Assembly: GCF_000152985.1 (NCBI RefSeq) | Contig: NZ_CH672395.1 | Location: 1,501,145-1,565,144 of the forward strand | Reading direction: 5' to 3' | DNA: 64,000 nt | From: Leeuwenhoekiella blandensis MED217 | GTDB taxonomy: Bacteria; Bacteroidota; Bacteroidia; Flavobacteriales; Flavobacteriaceae | Part shown: piece by piece, positions 1 to 8,960 of the stretch | How positions within the stretch are numbered: position 1 is the stretch's first letter | How the letters are laid out: the number at the start of each line of letters is the position of its first letter | Made by a program: the position numbers and the translations under genes | Notes under the pieces: generated by a model | Told to the model about the DNA's origin: nothing | Database searches by the model: none | Seen by the model: only the letters and a program-made list of their open reading frames with translations

Positions 1-410
1 TGATATTCCCACCAGAAGAGCTCAAATTTTTCCATATTGTCGTGGAAGAATTCAAAAACTTCGGGCCAATGCTTTTTGTTGTGAATGTTCACGTTTGGTT
101 TTTCAACATAAACACGTGAAATGACTTTTCCGCTGCTGCGTATATATTCCTTTTCAAAAAGAATATCTTCAGAAACTTCTGCTTTAAGCAGGTTTTTTAA
201 GCTTTCAAACTTTTCAAAATAGTATTCACGGAATACTTGATCATAGGTTTCAATATCAAATGAAACCATCGCTTTATCGTTATCAAAACTAAATTTCAAA
301 TTGATTTCTTTTACTTTGGTATCATACAGCAACCATTTTTTTTGATAACGTTTACCAAAGAAAATCCAGAAATCTTCACGTAGTTTTTTTGATTCTTCCC
401 TGCTAAACAT
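1..410 (-). CDS. DUF4268 domain-containing protein, 3' end cut by window edge
   Basis: Reading the minus strand from the ATG at 410 gives an uninterrupted frame of about 136 codons that runs off the window start. The protein begins MFSREESKKLREDFWIFFGK and ends near FELFWWEY. This matches my recollection of the DUF4268 family of Bacteroidota, small proteins of about 140-150 residues with no known activity that are distantly nuclease-like, so only a few residues should be missing. The start lies 1 base after the stop of the ZIP transporter gene, so the two are almost certainly co-transcribed. No function can be given beyond the family name. Confidence 0.75.
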   Translation of the reverse strand, partial: MFSREESKKLREDFWIFFGKRYQKKWLLYDTKVKEINLKFSFDNDKAMVSFDIETYDQVFREYYFEKFESLKNLLKAEVSEDILFEKEYIRSSGKVISRVYVEKPNVNIHNKKHWPEVFEFFHDNMEKFELFWWEY

Positions 411-411
411 A

Positions 412-1080
412 TTAGAGTAAATAGGCTAGAGTTATTCCCAGTAAAATAACACCAAATTTAGTCGCATTGAACTGGTGATTTTTAGAGGATTCAAAAAGTA
501 TAGTGGTAGATACATGTAATAAAACGCCAACGACAATCGCATTTATACTACTTTTTAAAGTTAAAGACCAAATATCTAACGCTCCTAAATAACTTCCTAA
601 AGGAGTCATCAAAGCAAAAACGCTTAAAAAGGCCACAATTTGAAGCTTGCTAATGTTTGATGACAACAAGAAAGAGCTGATGATAATGGCAATTGGGATT
701 TTATGCACAACGATTCCGTAGACAAGATCTTGATTTTGCGACAACGGAAAACCTTCAAATGCTGAATGCACACACAAACTAACGAGTAATAGCCACGGGA
801 TATTTTTTCGGGCTTTATCTAGGTGTAAATGTCCGTGTTCTGCACCTCTGGAAATAAATTCTAATAAGATTTGAAGTAGCAATCCCGCCATAATGAATAA
901 GCCGACATTCTCATTGCTAGAAGCGTAAAGCTCGGGTAAAAATTCAAAAATCGTAATTGAAAGTAAAAAGGCCCCACTAAAAGCCAACAGCAATTTTACA
1001 GACGTGTCTAAAGTAGGTTTAAAAAGTAGCGCAATAACAAAACCCAGTAAAACTGCGGCTACAGGTAAAATAAAAATCAT
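412..1080 (-). CDS. ZIP family metal transporter
   Basis: This is a 222-residue polytopic membrane protein with about seven to eight hydrophobic helices. It carries the ZIP signatures: a His-rich loop (AEHGHLHLD, near residues 80-88), the metal-site helix HSAFEG, and a second conserved helix with HKIP. ZIP proteins bring divalent metals such as Zn2+, Fe2+ or Mn2+ into the cytoplasm. Its size is at the low end for bacterial ZIPs, as usual for the short Bacteroidota form. It is the first gene of a two-gene unit with the DUF4268 gene (1-base gap). It is divergent from the RNA methyltransferase gene, with only about 75 bases between the starts. The metal specificity cannot be read from the sequence. 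Confidence 0.85.
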   Translation of the reverse strand: MIFILPVAAVLLGFVIALLFKPTLDTSVKLLLAFSGAFLLSITIFEFLPELYASSNENVGLFIMAGLLLQILLEFISRGAEHGHLHLDKARKNIPWLLLVSLCVHSAFEGFPLSQNQDLVYGIVVHKIPIAIIISSFLLSSNISKLQIVAFLSVFALMTPLGSYLGALDIWSLTLKSSINAIVVGVLLHVSTTILFESSKNHQFNATKFGVILLGITLAYLL

Positions 1081-1155
1081 AGAATCGTTAGCTAGAAATT
1101 CTTAGTCGTAACAAGCCGACAAAATTAACCTATTTTTGCAATCAAAATTTTAACG

Positions 1156-2319
1156 ATGGAAGGGAACTTTAAAATGCTGGCAAAAACCTTATTTGGTTTT
1201 GAAGATTTACTAGCACGAGAATTACGGGAATTAGGAGCAGGAGATATAGAAATAGGAACACGAAGTGTTGGTTTTTCTGGTGATACAGGTTTTATGTACA
1301 AGGCCAATTTATGCTGCCGTACTGCCATAAAAATTTTAAAGCCGCTGCGCTCTTTTGTAGTCAAAGATGAAAATGCACTTTATGCTGCGGTGAAGAGTAT
1401 CGATTGGAGCCAATATATGCGTGTTAATGACACCTTTGCTATCAATGCCACCATAAGTGGTGAACAGTTTACACATTCTTTGTTTGTTGCTCAAAAAGCC
1501 AAGGACGCGGTTGTAGATCAGTTTAGAGAGGCTACGGGCGATCGACCGGATGTAGATCTGAAATTCCCCGATTTGAGCATTGACATTCATATACGCCACA
1601 ACAGATGTACGATTTCGCTTGATAGCAGTGGCGTTTCGTTACATCAGCGAGGATATCGTTTAAGCACCAATATTGCCCCTATAAATGAAGTTTTGGCCGC
1701 GGGCTGTTTAATGCTTGCCGGGTGGAAGGGGTACAGTGATTTTCTTGACCCAATGTGCGGTAGTGGGACAATGCTTATTGAAGCTGCGATGATCGCCTGC
1801 AATATTCCGCCTAATTTGAACCGAAAGCAGTTTGGTTTTGAAAATTGGCACGATTGGGATCCAGATCTTTTTGACGTGATCGAAGCTGCAGCGTTGAAGA
1901 AAATACGGGAGTTCCATTTTACCATTCAAGGCTATGATCTAGATCCTTCAGTAATCGATAAAGCCAAAGAGAATATTAAAAATGCCGAATTGAGCGAGTT
2001 TATTTCTATAAAGCAAGCCGACTTTTTTAAGACTGAAAAAGAACGCGAGCGTCATTTGCATATGGTTTTTAATCCGCCGTACGGCGAAAGAATTCCGGTA
2101 GAAATGGAAGCTTTTTATAAAAATATAGGAGATACGCTGAAGCAAAATTATAAAGATACCGAAGCTTGGTTCATCACTTCAAACCTCGAATCTTTAAAGC
2201 ACGTAGGCTTACGCACCAGCCGAAAAATAAAGCTTTATAATGGTTCGTTAGAATCACGTCTAGTGAAATATGATATTTATGCCGGTTCTAAAAAGGCGAA
2301 GTATCAGAACAACGATTAA
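1156..2319 (+). CDS. THUMP domain class I SAM-dependent RNA methyltransferase (RlmL/RlmK N-terminal-like)
   Basis: The 387-residue protein has an N-terminal ferredoxin-like/THUMP region (about residues 1-155) for RNA binding. A Rossmann methyltransferase domain follows, with the SAM motif DPMCGSGTMLIEAA (about residue 198) and the catalytic NPPYGER motif of N2-guanine or N6-adenine methylases (about residue 308). It resembles the N-terminal half of E. coli RlmL, which makes m2G in 23S rRNA, and lacks the RlmK half. An internal ATG at 1174 (MLAKTLFGFED) is a reasonable alternative start because the family usually begins close to that sequence. It is followed by a strong terminator. The exact modified base is inferred from the family only. 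Confidence 0.85.
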   Translation: MEGNFKMLAKTLFGFEDLLARELRELGAGDIEIGTRSVGFSGDTGFMYKANLCCRTAIKILKPLRSFVVKDENALYAAVKSIDWSQYMRVNDTFAINATISGEQFTHSLFVAQKAKDAVVDQFREATGDRPDVDLKFPDLSIDIHIRHNRCTISLDSSGVSLHQRGYRLSTNIAPINEVLAAGCLMLAGWKGYSDFLDPMCGSGTMLIEAAMIACNIPPNLNRKQFGFENWHDWDPDLFDVIEAAALKKIREFHFTIQGYDLDPSVIDKAKENIKNAELSEFISIKQADFFKTEKERERHLHMVFNPPYGERIPVEMEAFYKNIGDTLKQNYKDTEAWFITSNLESLKHVGLRTSRKIKLYNGSLESRLVKYDIYAGSKKAKYQNND

Positions 2320-2342
2320 TTACAGAACACCGTAATAAAAAA

Positions 2343-2371
2343 AGCGAGAAATTTATTTCTCGCTTTTTTTA
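2343..2371. terminator. Rho-independent terminator between convergent genes
   Basis: A perfect 9-bp stem (AGCGAGAAA/TTTCTCGCT, loop TTTA) is followed by a run of T and preceded by a run of A, so it can work in both directions between the methyltransferase and NlpC/P60 genes. A second, less perfect hairpin (CGCTAAAGGGAT/ATCTCTTTAGCG, 2379-2404) lies between it and the peptidase stop codon. Confidence 0.9.
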
Positions 2372-2410
2372 TTGGCGTCGCTAAAGGGATTAATCTCTTT
2401 AGCGCGTGAA

Positions 2411-3160
2411 TTAAAGAATTCTTTTTATAACTCTTAGTTTATGGGTGTGTGTGCGACGTTCTGCATTATAAATACCCGTGTGATCTATACGATCAATACG
2501 CACCTCACCATGGCAATGTATAATATAATTGTCTTGAAGCATTATTCCCACGTGTACGATAGCACCTTCGTCATTATCAAAAAAGGCCAGATCGCCAGGT
2601 TCACTTTCTTCAATAAAGCTTAAAGCTTCCCCTTGAGTCGCTTGCTGGGAAGCGTCTCTAAATAAGGAATGTCCGTTAAGTCTATATACCATTTGCGTAA
2701 AGCCACTACAATCTAAACCGAAAGGTGTACGACCACCCCACAAATACGGACTTTTCAAATACAGTAATGCGGTGTTAATGAATGTGGCTTTCTCTCGTTT
2801 TTCTGCAACAGAATTACCTTCGTAATGATCACCAGTTAATGACAAATTTGCCAATTGCGCTCCTAATGGAATGCTGAGCACGTGCTCGTCTGAAGAAGTA
2901 GCCATCTGCAAGAGATCACTGGCGAGAATAGGAGTGCGCTCTTGGGCAGCATCATAATCTTCAACCGTAATTTCTTTATATTGCTTGTTGTCAATCCACC
3001 CCTCATATTTATCATGTGCAAGACGGATGCGACTCCATTTCTTACGGATTTCAAGCACTTTAAAATGCTCACCATAAAGTACTTGGTTGATCATTTCGGC
3101 CGCATCTGCAGGCTCTAAACGCATAGGTACAATACTTAATGGGCAAATGCCGTAATTCAT
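2411..3160 (-). CDS. C40 family (NlpC/P60) peptidase with SH3-like N-terminus
   Basis: This 249-residue protein has an N-terminal bacterial SH3-like region (about residues 10-115) and an NlpC/P60 catalytic domain (about 125-249). The Cys nucleophile is in LDCSGF (C151), the His in HVGI (H203) and the third polar residue near IIHCHG (H215). The layout matches YkfC-type gamma-D-glutamyl-L-diamino-acid endopeptidases that trim murein peptides during cell-wall recycling. No signal peptide is visible, so a cytoplasmic recycling role is more likely than wall lysis. The frame ends just before the bidirectional terminator. Substrate is inferred from the family. Confidence 0.85.
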   Translation of the reverse strand: MNYGICPLSIVPMRLEPADAAEMINQVLYGEHFKVLEIRKKWSRIRLAHDKYEGWIDNKQYKEITVEDYDAAQERTPILASDLLQMATSSDEHVLSIPLGAQLANLSLTGDHYEGNSVAEKREKATFINTALLYLKSPYLWGGRTPFGLDCSGFTQMVYRLNGHSLFRDASQQATQGEALSFIEESEPGDLAFFDNDEGAIVHVGIMLQDNYIIHCHGEVRIDRIDHTGIYNAERRTHTHKLRVIKRIL

Positions 3161-3258
3161 CAGGCGGTTTTGAAATTTTTGTAAAAGTAATTCAAATGAT
3201 TTTTTCCCACCAAAATGATTATTAACAAGACGTGTATAACTTCAGTTTCAATACAATT

Positions 3259-4434
3259 TTATCTGGAAATCACCATTGCCGAAGCGCCACCGCCACCATT
3301 ACAAATCGCAGCAGCACCCAACTTGGCATTATTCTGTTTTAAAACGTTTATGAGCGTGATGAGAATACGCACACCACTACATCCCAAAGGATGCCCAAGA
3401 GATACGGCACCGCCATTTACATTTACTTTATCTGCAGATAAACCTAAGATCTTCATATTGGCTAAACCAACAACAGAAAAGGCTTCGTTAAACTCAAAAT
3501 AATCAATCTCACCTTGACCTACGCCCGCTTTTGCCAAGGCTTTAGGCAAAGCTTTTGAGGGAGCGGTAGTGAACCACTCAGGATCTGTAGCAGCATCAGC
3601 ATAACTTTTGATGGTGCATAAAACTTCTAGATTAAGTTCTTCAGCTTTTTCTTTAGTCATTAAAATGACAGCACCGGCACCATCATTAATCGTAGAGGCA
3701 TTTGCAGCGGTCACCGTACCATCTTTTGAAAATGCCGGTCTTAGGCTGCTTATCTTGTCCATACGAATATTCTTAAATTCTTCGTCTTCTTTGATTAGAA
3801 CAGGTTCTCCACGACGCTGTGGCACTTCCACAGGAACAACTTCATCAGTAAACTTTCCGCTTTCCCAGGCAGCAGCTGAACGTTTATAGCTTTCAATAGC
3901 AAATGCATCTTGGTCTTCACGAGAAAAATTATATTCTTGAGCACAAGCATCTGCACAAACACCCATCGCATTACCATCGTAGGCATCGACGAGTCCGTCT
4001 TTTTGCATACCGTCTACCAAAGTCGTCGGACCAAATTTTTGCCCGTTACGCATATGTACGTAATGTGGAATTTGGCTCATACTTTCCATTCCGCCGGCAA
4101 CAACGACCTCATTATCTCCAAGAGCGATAGATTGCGCAGCAAACATTACCGCTTTCATTCCTGAAGCACAAACCTTATTTACGGTGGTACACGGAACATT
4201 TTTTGGAATACCGGCACCAAGTGCTGCTTGTCGCGCAGGCGCTTGACCAACCCCGGCTTGTACCACATTTCCCATAAAAATTTCATTGACTAAAGTCGGG
4301 TCTAAATCAATTTTATCTAAAGCTCCTTTGATCGCAGCAACTCCCAGATCAACAGCGGTAAGTGAAGATAAACTTCCTAAAAAACTACCTATTGGAGTAC
4401 GCACGGCGGAAACGATAACTATATCTTTTTGCAT
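3259..4434 (-). CDS. Acetyl-CoA C-acetyltransferase (thiolase)
   Basis: This is a full-length type II thiolase of 391 residues. It begins MQKDIVIVSAVRTPIGSF and carries the acylated Cys in VNKVCASGMK (C89), the His motif GGAVSLGHPLGCSG and the C-terminal Cys motif CNGGGGASAM. It condenses or cleaves acetyl-CoA/acetoacetyl-CoA in fatty-acid or ketone-body metabolism. I chose the ATG at 4434 because family members start there; a longer frame reaches an ATG at 4464 but adds ten unconserved residues. It is divergent from the HD-domain gene. A TACTTTTG element at 4462-4469 on the minus strand could be its -7 box. The gene stands alone, so no operon context narrows the pathway. Confidence 0.92.
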   Translation of the reverse strand: MQKDIVIVSAVRTPIGSFLGSLSSLTAVDLGVAAIKGALDKIDLDPTLVNEIFMGNVVQAGVGQAPARQAALGAGIPKNVPCTTVNKVCASGMKAVMFAAQSIALGDNEVVVAGGMESMSQIPHYVHMRNGQKFGPTTLVDGMQKDGLVDAYDGNAMGVCADACAQEYNFSREDQDAFAIESYKRSAAAWESGKFTDEVVPVEVPQRRGEPVLIKEDEEFKNIRMDKISSLRPAFSKDGTVTAANASTINDGAGAVILMTKEKAEELNLEVLCTIKSYADAATDPEWFTTAPSKALPKALAKAGVGQGEIDYFEFNEAFSVVGLANMKILGLSADKVNVNGGAVSLGHPLGCSGVRILITLINVLKQNNAKLGAAAICNGGGGASAMVISR

Positions 4435-4643
4435 CTTATTTGTGTGTTTTTTGATAGAACTCAAAAGTAAGGAATACCAAACGAAAACGTTATCTTTTAG
4501 TCAATACTTAACACCTTAAGCTTCCCGTTTAATTTTAGTACTTTTACTTTTAAGTGCATGCTCAAGGAATTGAATAAACTTGAAAAATTCAGGTTGGTCT
4601 TATTGAAGTTAAGCCTTGACATTAGGAGCCTCACACGTGTTTT

Positions 4644-6689
4644 ATGAGTAGTATTTTAAACCGGTTTTATAAAAATCAAGGTGCAATATATAAGGTGTTG
4701 TTATGTATTGCAAGTACCATTCTTATCGTTTATCTCTTTCCGAAAAGCGGGAAGTTTCAGTTTGATTTTCAGCAGAATAAACCTTGGCAATATGATAATT
4801 TGTATGCGCCGGTAGATTTTGCGATTCTGAAAAGCGAAGACCAGCTAGAGCAGGAGCGTGCCGATGTTGAGAATTCGATTATTCCTTATTTTAATTATGA
4901 TCAGGATATTGCCAATGAGGCTAAGGCAGCCTATGAAAACCAGTTTGCTTCGGTTTTTACCGATTCGATCTTTAGAAACCGGCAGGACGAACTCAAGAAT
5001 TTTGGTCTCCAAATTCTTGATGACATTTATAAATACGGGGTCATAAGCGATCTTGTGGCTTTTCAGGAAGGAAGAAAGATTTACTTACGTCGCGGTAATG
5101 AAATCGAAGAAACTTCTATAGAAAACCTGAATACGACCGATGAGATCAGCGCGCTTATCAACAGGCGTCTTGTGAACGGACCTTATGTGCAAGCCGCCAA
5201 TCGTTTTAAAGAGCTGTTTTATGATGTGGTGCAACCTAACGTAACCTACGATGAAAAGCTCACCAATAAAGAGCTCAATGCAGAATTGAGTAAAATCGCT
5301 CCTACAAAAGGTGTGGTAAACAAAGGAAGCCGAATTGTCGCAAAAGGAGAGATCGTTGAGCAGAGTACTTACCAAATTTTAAAGTCGCTTCAAGCCGAAT
5401 ATGAATCCCAATCCTGGACGGCCAGCAAATACAATTGGGTTGTTTTTGGTTATGTGTTGCTGGTTTCAGTGGCACTTACAATGCTTTTGCTTTTTATCAA
5501 AACCTATAGAGAGCAGGTTTTTGAGAACAATACAATGGTCACTTTTATTTTCTTCAATATCATTTTAATGGTGTTGTTTACGACCTTGATCGTAAAGTAT
5601 GATGCCAATTATGTATATGTGGTTCCTTTGTGTATACTTCCGCTGGTGATCAAGGCGTTTTTTGATTCGCGATTGGGACTGTTTACTCACGTGATCACGC
5701 TTCTGCTGTTGGGTTTTATCGTGCCTAATACTTCAGAGTATATGTTTTTGCAAGTGATCGCCGGGATCGTGACGATTTTAACGGTTTCAGAGTTGTATAA
5801 GCGGGCTAATTTATTTATTTCGGTAGGGCAGATCACTTTTATATACATCATTGGGTATTTTGCGTTCCATATCATTCATGAAGGGACTGTAGACAACCTT
5901 GAATGGGAAACCTTTAGTTTGTTTATCATTACCGGTCTTGCTACATTATTCGTTCAGCCGCTTATTTATGCGTATGAGAAGATCTTTGGCCTTGTGAGCG
6001 ATCTTTCGCTGTTAGAGCTTACCGATACCAATTCTAAGCTGCTGAAAAACTTAGCCAATAAAGCACCGGGAACTTTTCACCATAGTTTGAATGTAGCAAA
6101 CCTTGCAGAAGCTGCCGCAAATGAGATTGGAGCCAATGCGATGCTGACTCGGGTAGGGGCATTGTATCACGATATTGGCAAAATGGTAAATCCTACAGAT
6201 TTTACCGAAAATCAATCGACAGGAATCAACACGCACGAAGACTTATCACCTCGAGAAAGTGCACGTATCATCATTGATCACGTGATTAACGGGATTGAAA
6301 TTGCGCGTAAGAATAATCTACCGGATCGGGTTATAGATTTCATCAGAACACATCATGGGACCAGCACGGTATATTTTTTCTACAAAAAAGCGCAGGAGCA
6401 GGATGAGGATGTAAATATTGATGACTTTAGATATCCCGGGCCCTTGCCGTTTAGTAAGGAGACTGCAATCCTGATGATGGCAGATAGTGTAGAGGCGGCT
6501 AGTAAAAGTTTGAAGTCACCAACTTCTGTGTTGATCGATTCTTTTGTAGAAAAGATCATCAACAAGCAAATGGAGGAAAATCAATTCTTGAACGCGACGA
6601 TTACCTTCAAAGAAATACAGATTATTAAAAAAGTATTGAAGTCAAAGCTGAATAATATCTATCATCTGCGAATTGAATATCCTGAATAG
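4644..6689 (+). CDS. 7TM-HD family phosphohydrolase (PgpH-like cyclic-di-AMP phosphodiesterase)
   Basis: This 681-residue membrane protein has an N-terminal TM helix (about 16-33), a large extracytoplasmic 7TMR-HDED region to about residue 265, and a block of seven TM helices (about 265-470). A cytoplasmic HD domain follows, with FHHSLNVA, LYHDIGKM and the distal DxxE-type motif ADSVEAASK. This is the PgpH architecture; in Firmicutes PgpH hydrolyses the second messenger c-di-AMP to pApA. Length and domain order match the family. It is monocistronic, followed by the tRNA genes. Function in Bacteroidota is by homology. Confidence 0.88.
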   Translation: MSSILNRFYKNQGAIYKVLLCIASTILIVYLFPKSGKFQFDFQQNKPWQYDNLYAPVDFAILKSEDQLEQERADVENSIIPYFNYDQDIANEAKAAYENQFASVFTDSIFRNRQDELKNFGLQILDDIYKYGVISDLVAFQEGRKIYLRRGNEIEETSIENLNTTDEISALINRRLVNGPYVQAANRFKELFYDVVQPNVTYDEKLTNKELNAELSKIAPTKGVVNKGSRIVAKGEIVEQSTYQILKSLQAEYESQSWTASKYNWVVFGYVLLVSVALTMLLLFIKTYREQVFENNTMVTFIFFNIILMVLFTTLIVKYDANYVYVVPLCILPLVIKAFFDSRLGLFTHVITLLLLGFIVPNTSEYMFLQVIAGIVTILTVSELYKRANLFISVGQITFIYIIGYFAFHIIHEGTVDNLEWETFSLFIITGLATLFVQPLIYAYEKIFGLVSDLSLLELTDTNSKLLKNLANKAPGTFHHSLNVANLAEAAANEIGANAMLTRVGALYHDIGKMVNPTDFTENQSTGINTHEDLSPRESARIIIDHVINGIEIARKNNLPDRVIDFIRTHHGTSTVYFFYKKAQEQDEDVNIDDFRYPGPLPFSKETAILMMADSVEAASKSLKSPTSVLIDSFVEKIINKQMEENQFLNATITFKEIQIIKKVLKSKLNNIYHLRIEYPE

Positions 6690-6763
6690 GGTTTTGTGAA
6701 ATTCTTGTTTTCAGGGAGTTAAAAAAAGATTGAAAAAAAGTTATAGAAATTCTTCAAAAAGCT

Positions 6764-6794
6764 TTGGTTGATCGAAAACTTAGATATATATTTG
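6764..6794 (+). promoter_or_regulatory. Bacteroidota housekeeping promoter for the tRNA genes
   Basis: A TTG at 6764-6766, a 20-bp spacer and TATATTTG at 6787-6794 match the Bacteroidota sigma-A consensus (TTG, N19-21, TAnnTTTG). It ends about 35 bases before the tRNA-Ser gene, a sensible distance for a short 5' leader. Confidence 0.75.
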
Positions 6795-6828
6795 CACCCG
6801 CGTTTTGAGAGAGACGCCAACGTTCTTA

Positions 6829-6912
6829 GGAGAGGTGCCAGAGTGGTAATGGAGCAGATTGCTAATCTGTCGACGGGTAACCGTCGCCAGGGTTCGAATC
6901 CCTGTCTCTCCG
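6829..6912 (+). tRNA. tRNA-Ser (anticodon GCU)
   Basis: The full cloverleaf can be folded by eye. The acceptor stem is GGAGAGG/TCTCTCC with one G-T pair and a G discriminator at 6912. The anticodon stem is GCAGA/TCTGT with loop TTGCTAA, anticodon GCT at 6861-6863. There is a long variable arm (CGACGGGTAACCGTCG) as expected for class II tRNA-Ser, and a GTTCGAATC T-loop. It decodes AGC/AGU. A complete CCA is not encoded. Confidence 0.97.
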
Positions 6913-6934
6913 CAACTTTTTTAAGAAAACACCT

Positions 6935-7009
6935 CGGGGTGTAGCGTAGCCCGGTCATCGCGCCTGCTTTGGGAGCAGGAGGTCGCAGGTTCGAATCCTG
7001 CCACCCCGA
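6935..7009 (+). tRNA. tRNA-Pro (anticodon UGG)
   Basis: The acceptor stem is CGGGGTG/CACCCCG with an A discriminator at 7009. The anticodon stem is CCTGC/GCAGG with loop TTTGGGA, giving anticodon TGG at 6970-6972, and the T-arm has GGTTCGAATCC. It lies 22 bases after tRNA-Ser and is followed by a terminator, so the two form one short tRNA operon. Confidence 0.97.
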
Positions 7010-7032
7010 CGAACCACTTGAAAGTGGTAATC

Positions 7033-7067
7033 AAAAACCTGTTAGTTTTTAACTAACAGGTTTTTTT
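7033..7067 (+). terminator. Rho-independent terminator of the tRNA operon
   Basis: A perfect 10-bp stem (CCTGTTAGTT/AACTAACAGG) with a 3-base loop is followed by seven T and preceded by five A. It sits directly after tRNA-Pro. Confidence 0.9.
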
Positions 7068-7432
7068 ATTTTAAAACTAGACAAATCTGATTTACCTTAA
7101 AACAAGCAGTTTAGTCCTTTAAACCTATCCAAATTCTTCATCAAAGACTTATTTTTCAAAAGAAAACAAAGTAAATAGCGAGGATGCTCACAAACTGTCT
7201 TTCCAGAGACTGTTTGAAAAGGTCTTTAGAATGCCTTATATTGAGAATTTTAGAGCAAAAAAATCCTTTGTCTATAAAGTTATTTTCAGAATAAGTATTT
7301 TACAGGAAGTTAATTGGTTTAGCAGAAGTTTTGACTTATAGCACAGACATAGATAAAAGCCGAAAGCGTTTTGTAAATCAATGTCTAGTATACAAAACGC
7401 CATGTTTTTACTAAATTTTTCGAGCCCTAACT
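7068..7432. other. Non-coding stretch before the hydrolase/LuxR pair
   Basis: This AT-rich stretch of about 365 bases has no open frame with recognisable protein. It holds the inverted repeat at 7366-7400 (listed separately) and an imperfect inverted repeat near CAAACTGTCTTT/AGAGACTGTTTG (about 7191-7215). I see no clear promoter with both -33 and -7 boxes. Confidence 0.5.
7366..7400. repeat. Inverted repeat upstream of the alpha/beta hydrolase gene
   Basis: GCGTTTTGTA (7366-7375) and TACAAAACGC (7391-7400) form perfect 10-bp arms separated by 15 bases, 33 bases before the ATG at 7433. It has no T-run, so it is more likely an operator (possibly for the downstream PAS-LuxR protein) or a leader hairpin than a terminator. 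Confidence 0.6.
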
Positions 7433-8209
7433 ATGAACCATAAATTAGAATTACAATTTCAAACGTGTTCCAACCAATCTAAAAATCTATTGGTGTGTCT
7501 TCACGGTAATTCTGTAGACTCCAATTATTTTTCAGTATTGCTAGCAGGTGTCGCCGGATGGAGGGTGGTAGCGCCTGATTTTATAGGACACGGAGAAAGC
7601 CCTAAGCTAGATTCTGAAGATTATAATTATGAGAATTTTGTACAGTGTTTGGTTCAATTCATCGATCAATTTTCATACGACCGACTAGTGATAGTTGGGC
7701 ATTCTATGGGAGGAAATCTGGCTATTGAATTGATGAACCTTCTTCAGATAGATGGTTTATTGCTAATGGCATCCCTTCCTGTTTCATACTCCAGTAAGTT
7801 ATCTCCTTATCTAAAAATGCCCGATTTTAAATTGTCTGAGCGTCACCAAGAAAATAGGATTCTTGCTGAAAAATATCTTTCTCAGCTTTCAACAGATCAA
7901 TCTTCGATAAGTTATTTGACTCAGGCTTTCTTAAAAACCGACCCTGTTTTTCGTGATCGATTGCTGGAAGAATTTGGCGCTATGAAATTCTCTGATCAGC
8001 TAGAACTATTACAGCAGAATAACACAACCTATGTAGGTTATTTAATGGGGCTTGAAGATGCGGCAATAAACAGGGAATATCTAAATCAATTGGTTAAGGA
8101 GGAGATTTTTGATTTTTTTGACGTAATTCCGAATTGCGGACATTACAGCTTCATAGAAGCACCTCTAGAAAACAAAAAGTTTGTTTTAAAATTTATTGAA
8201 CGCGTTTAA
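7433..8209 (+). CDS. Alpha/beta fold hydrolase
   Basis: This 258-residue protein has a classic alpha/beta hydrolase layout. It has the oxyanion HGNS motif after a hydrophobic strand (LLVCLHGNS), the DFIGHGES turn, the nucleophile elbow GHSMGG (Ser near residue 92) and a C-terminal catalytic His in NCGHYSF. There is no signal peptide, so it is cytoplasmic. Its stop overlaps the start of the LuxR-type regulator by one base (TAATG), so they are translationally coupled and the hydrolase may act on or produce the ligand sensed by that regulator. Substrate unknown. Confidence 0.85.
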   Translation: MNHKLELQFQTCSNQSKNLLVCLHGNSVDSNYFSVLLAGVAGWRVVAPDFIGHGESPKLDSEDYNYENFVQCLVQFIDQFSYDRLVIVGHSMGGNLAIELMNLLQIDGLLLMASLPVSYSSKLSPYLKMPDFKLSERHQENRILAEKYLSQLSTDQSSISYLTQAFLKTDPVFRDRLLEEFGAMKFSDQLELLQQNNTTYVGYLMGLEDAAINREYLNQLVKEEIFDFFDVIPNCGHYSFIEAPLENKKFVLKFIERV

Positions 8210-8940
8210 TGAGTAAAAATGACATGGATACGTTTTTAAATCAGCAGGCTGAAAAGCTGAAAAATTTAGAAGCCATACCTCAAAAACTCGATGGTCTAGA
8301 AAGTTACCCGCTATCAGCATCTCAATGTCTTTATATTCATAATTTCCAAACAAAGTCCATTAGTTTTCAAAAAGGTGTGTCGGAGTTCTTAGGCTATTCA
8401 CAAGATGAATTCAATTCACAACTCGTCAATAGTTTTTTTCACCCACAAGATAAAGCTATAGTATCCCGACTCATTCAAGCCTCTGTGAGTTATGCCATAG
8501 AAAATAAATTTTCTCAAGACGCACACCTTTCATTGACCTACAGAATTCGAAAAAAGAATGGGGAGTATATCAAAATTCTACGGCAGTCAAAAGTATTTGA
8601 AGCAGATAAAGACGGGCATCTGGTAAGCAATTTTTCGCTGTTGACCGATATTTCTTATATGGATACCTCCAATTGCGTAGAATGGAATTTTGATGCCAAC
8701 TATTTAGATCAGGCGGCTTTCAAAAGATATGTAGGGCATCAATATGAAAACTTTTTTTCAGCCCGGCAATTTGAAGTGATAAAGGGAATTACTGAAGGAC
8801 TCAATAGTAAAGAAATCGCAGATTTACTGTTTATTAGTAGGCATACCGTAGATACGCACCGCAAGAATATTCTTAAAAAAGCCAGGTGTAAAAATTCGGT
8901 TGAGCTTATTTCATTTTGTAAAAAGAATGGGTTAATTTAA
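8209..8940 (+). CDS. PAS domain LuxR-family transcriptional regulator
   Basis: This 243-residue protein has an N-terminal PAS-like sensor region (about 40-165, with the PAC-type stretch YRIRKKNGEYIKILRQS) and a C-terminal LuxR/GerE helix-turn-helix (about 180-243) with the signature SKEIADLLFISRHTVDTHRK. It has no receiver domain. This type of PAS-LuxR protein is common in Flavobacteriia. It is coupled to the upstream hydrolase by a one-base overlap. It lies just before the SusC gene and a 14-bp palindrome, so it is a reasonable candidate regulator of the glycan locus. The ligand is unknown. Confidence 0.85.
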   Translation: MSKNDMDTFLNQQAEKLKNLEAIPQKLDGLESYPLSASQCLYIHNFQTKSISFQKGVSEFLGYSQDEFNSQLVNSFFHPQDKAIVSRLIQASVSYAIENKFSQDAHLSLTYRIRKKNGEYIKILRQSKVFEADKDGHLVSNFSLLTDISYMDTSNCVEWNFDANYLDQAAFKRYVGHQYENFFSARQFEVIKGITEGLNSKEIADLLFISRHTVDTHRKNILKKARCKNSVELISFCKKNGLI

Positions 8941-8960
8941 ATGGTTGCTAATAAAATTTA

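Noticed and set aside
3215-4519. Several plus-strand frames opposite the thiolase gene
   Set aside because: They mirror the codon pattern of a clear thiolase on the minus strand and show no protein family.
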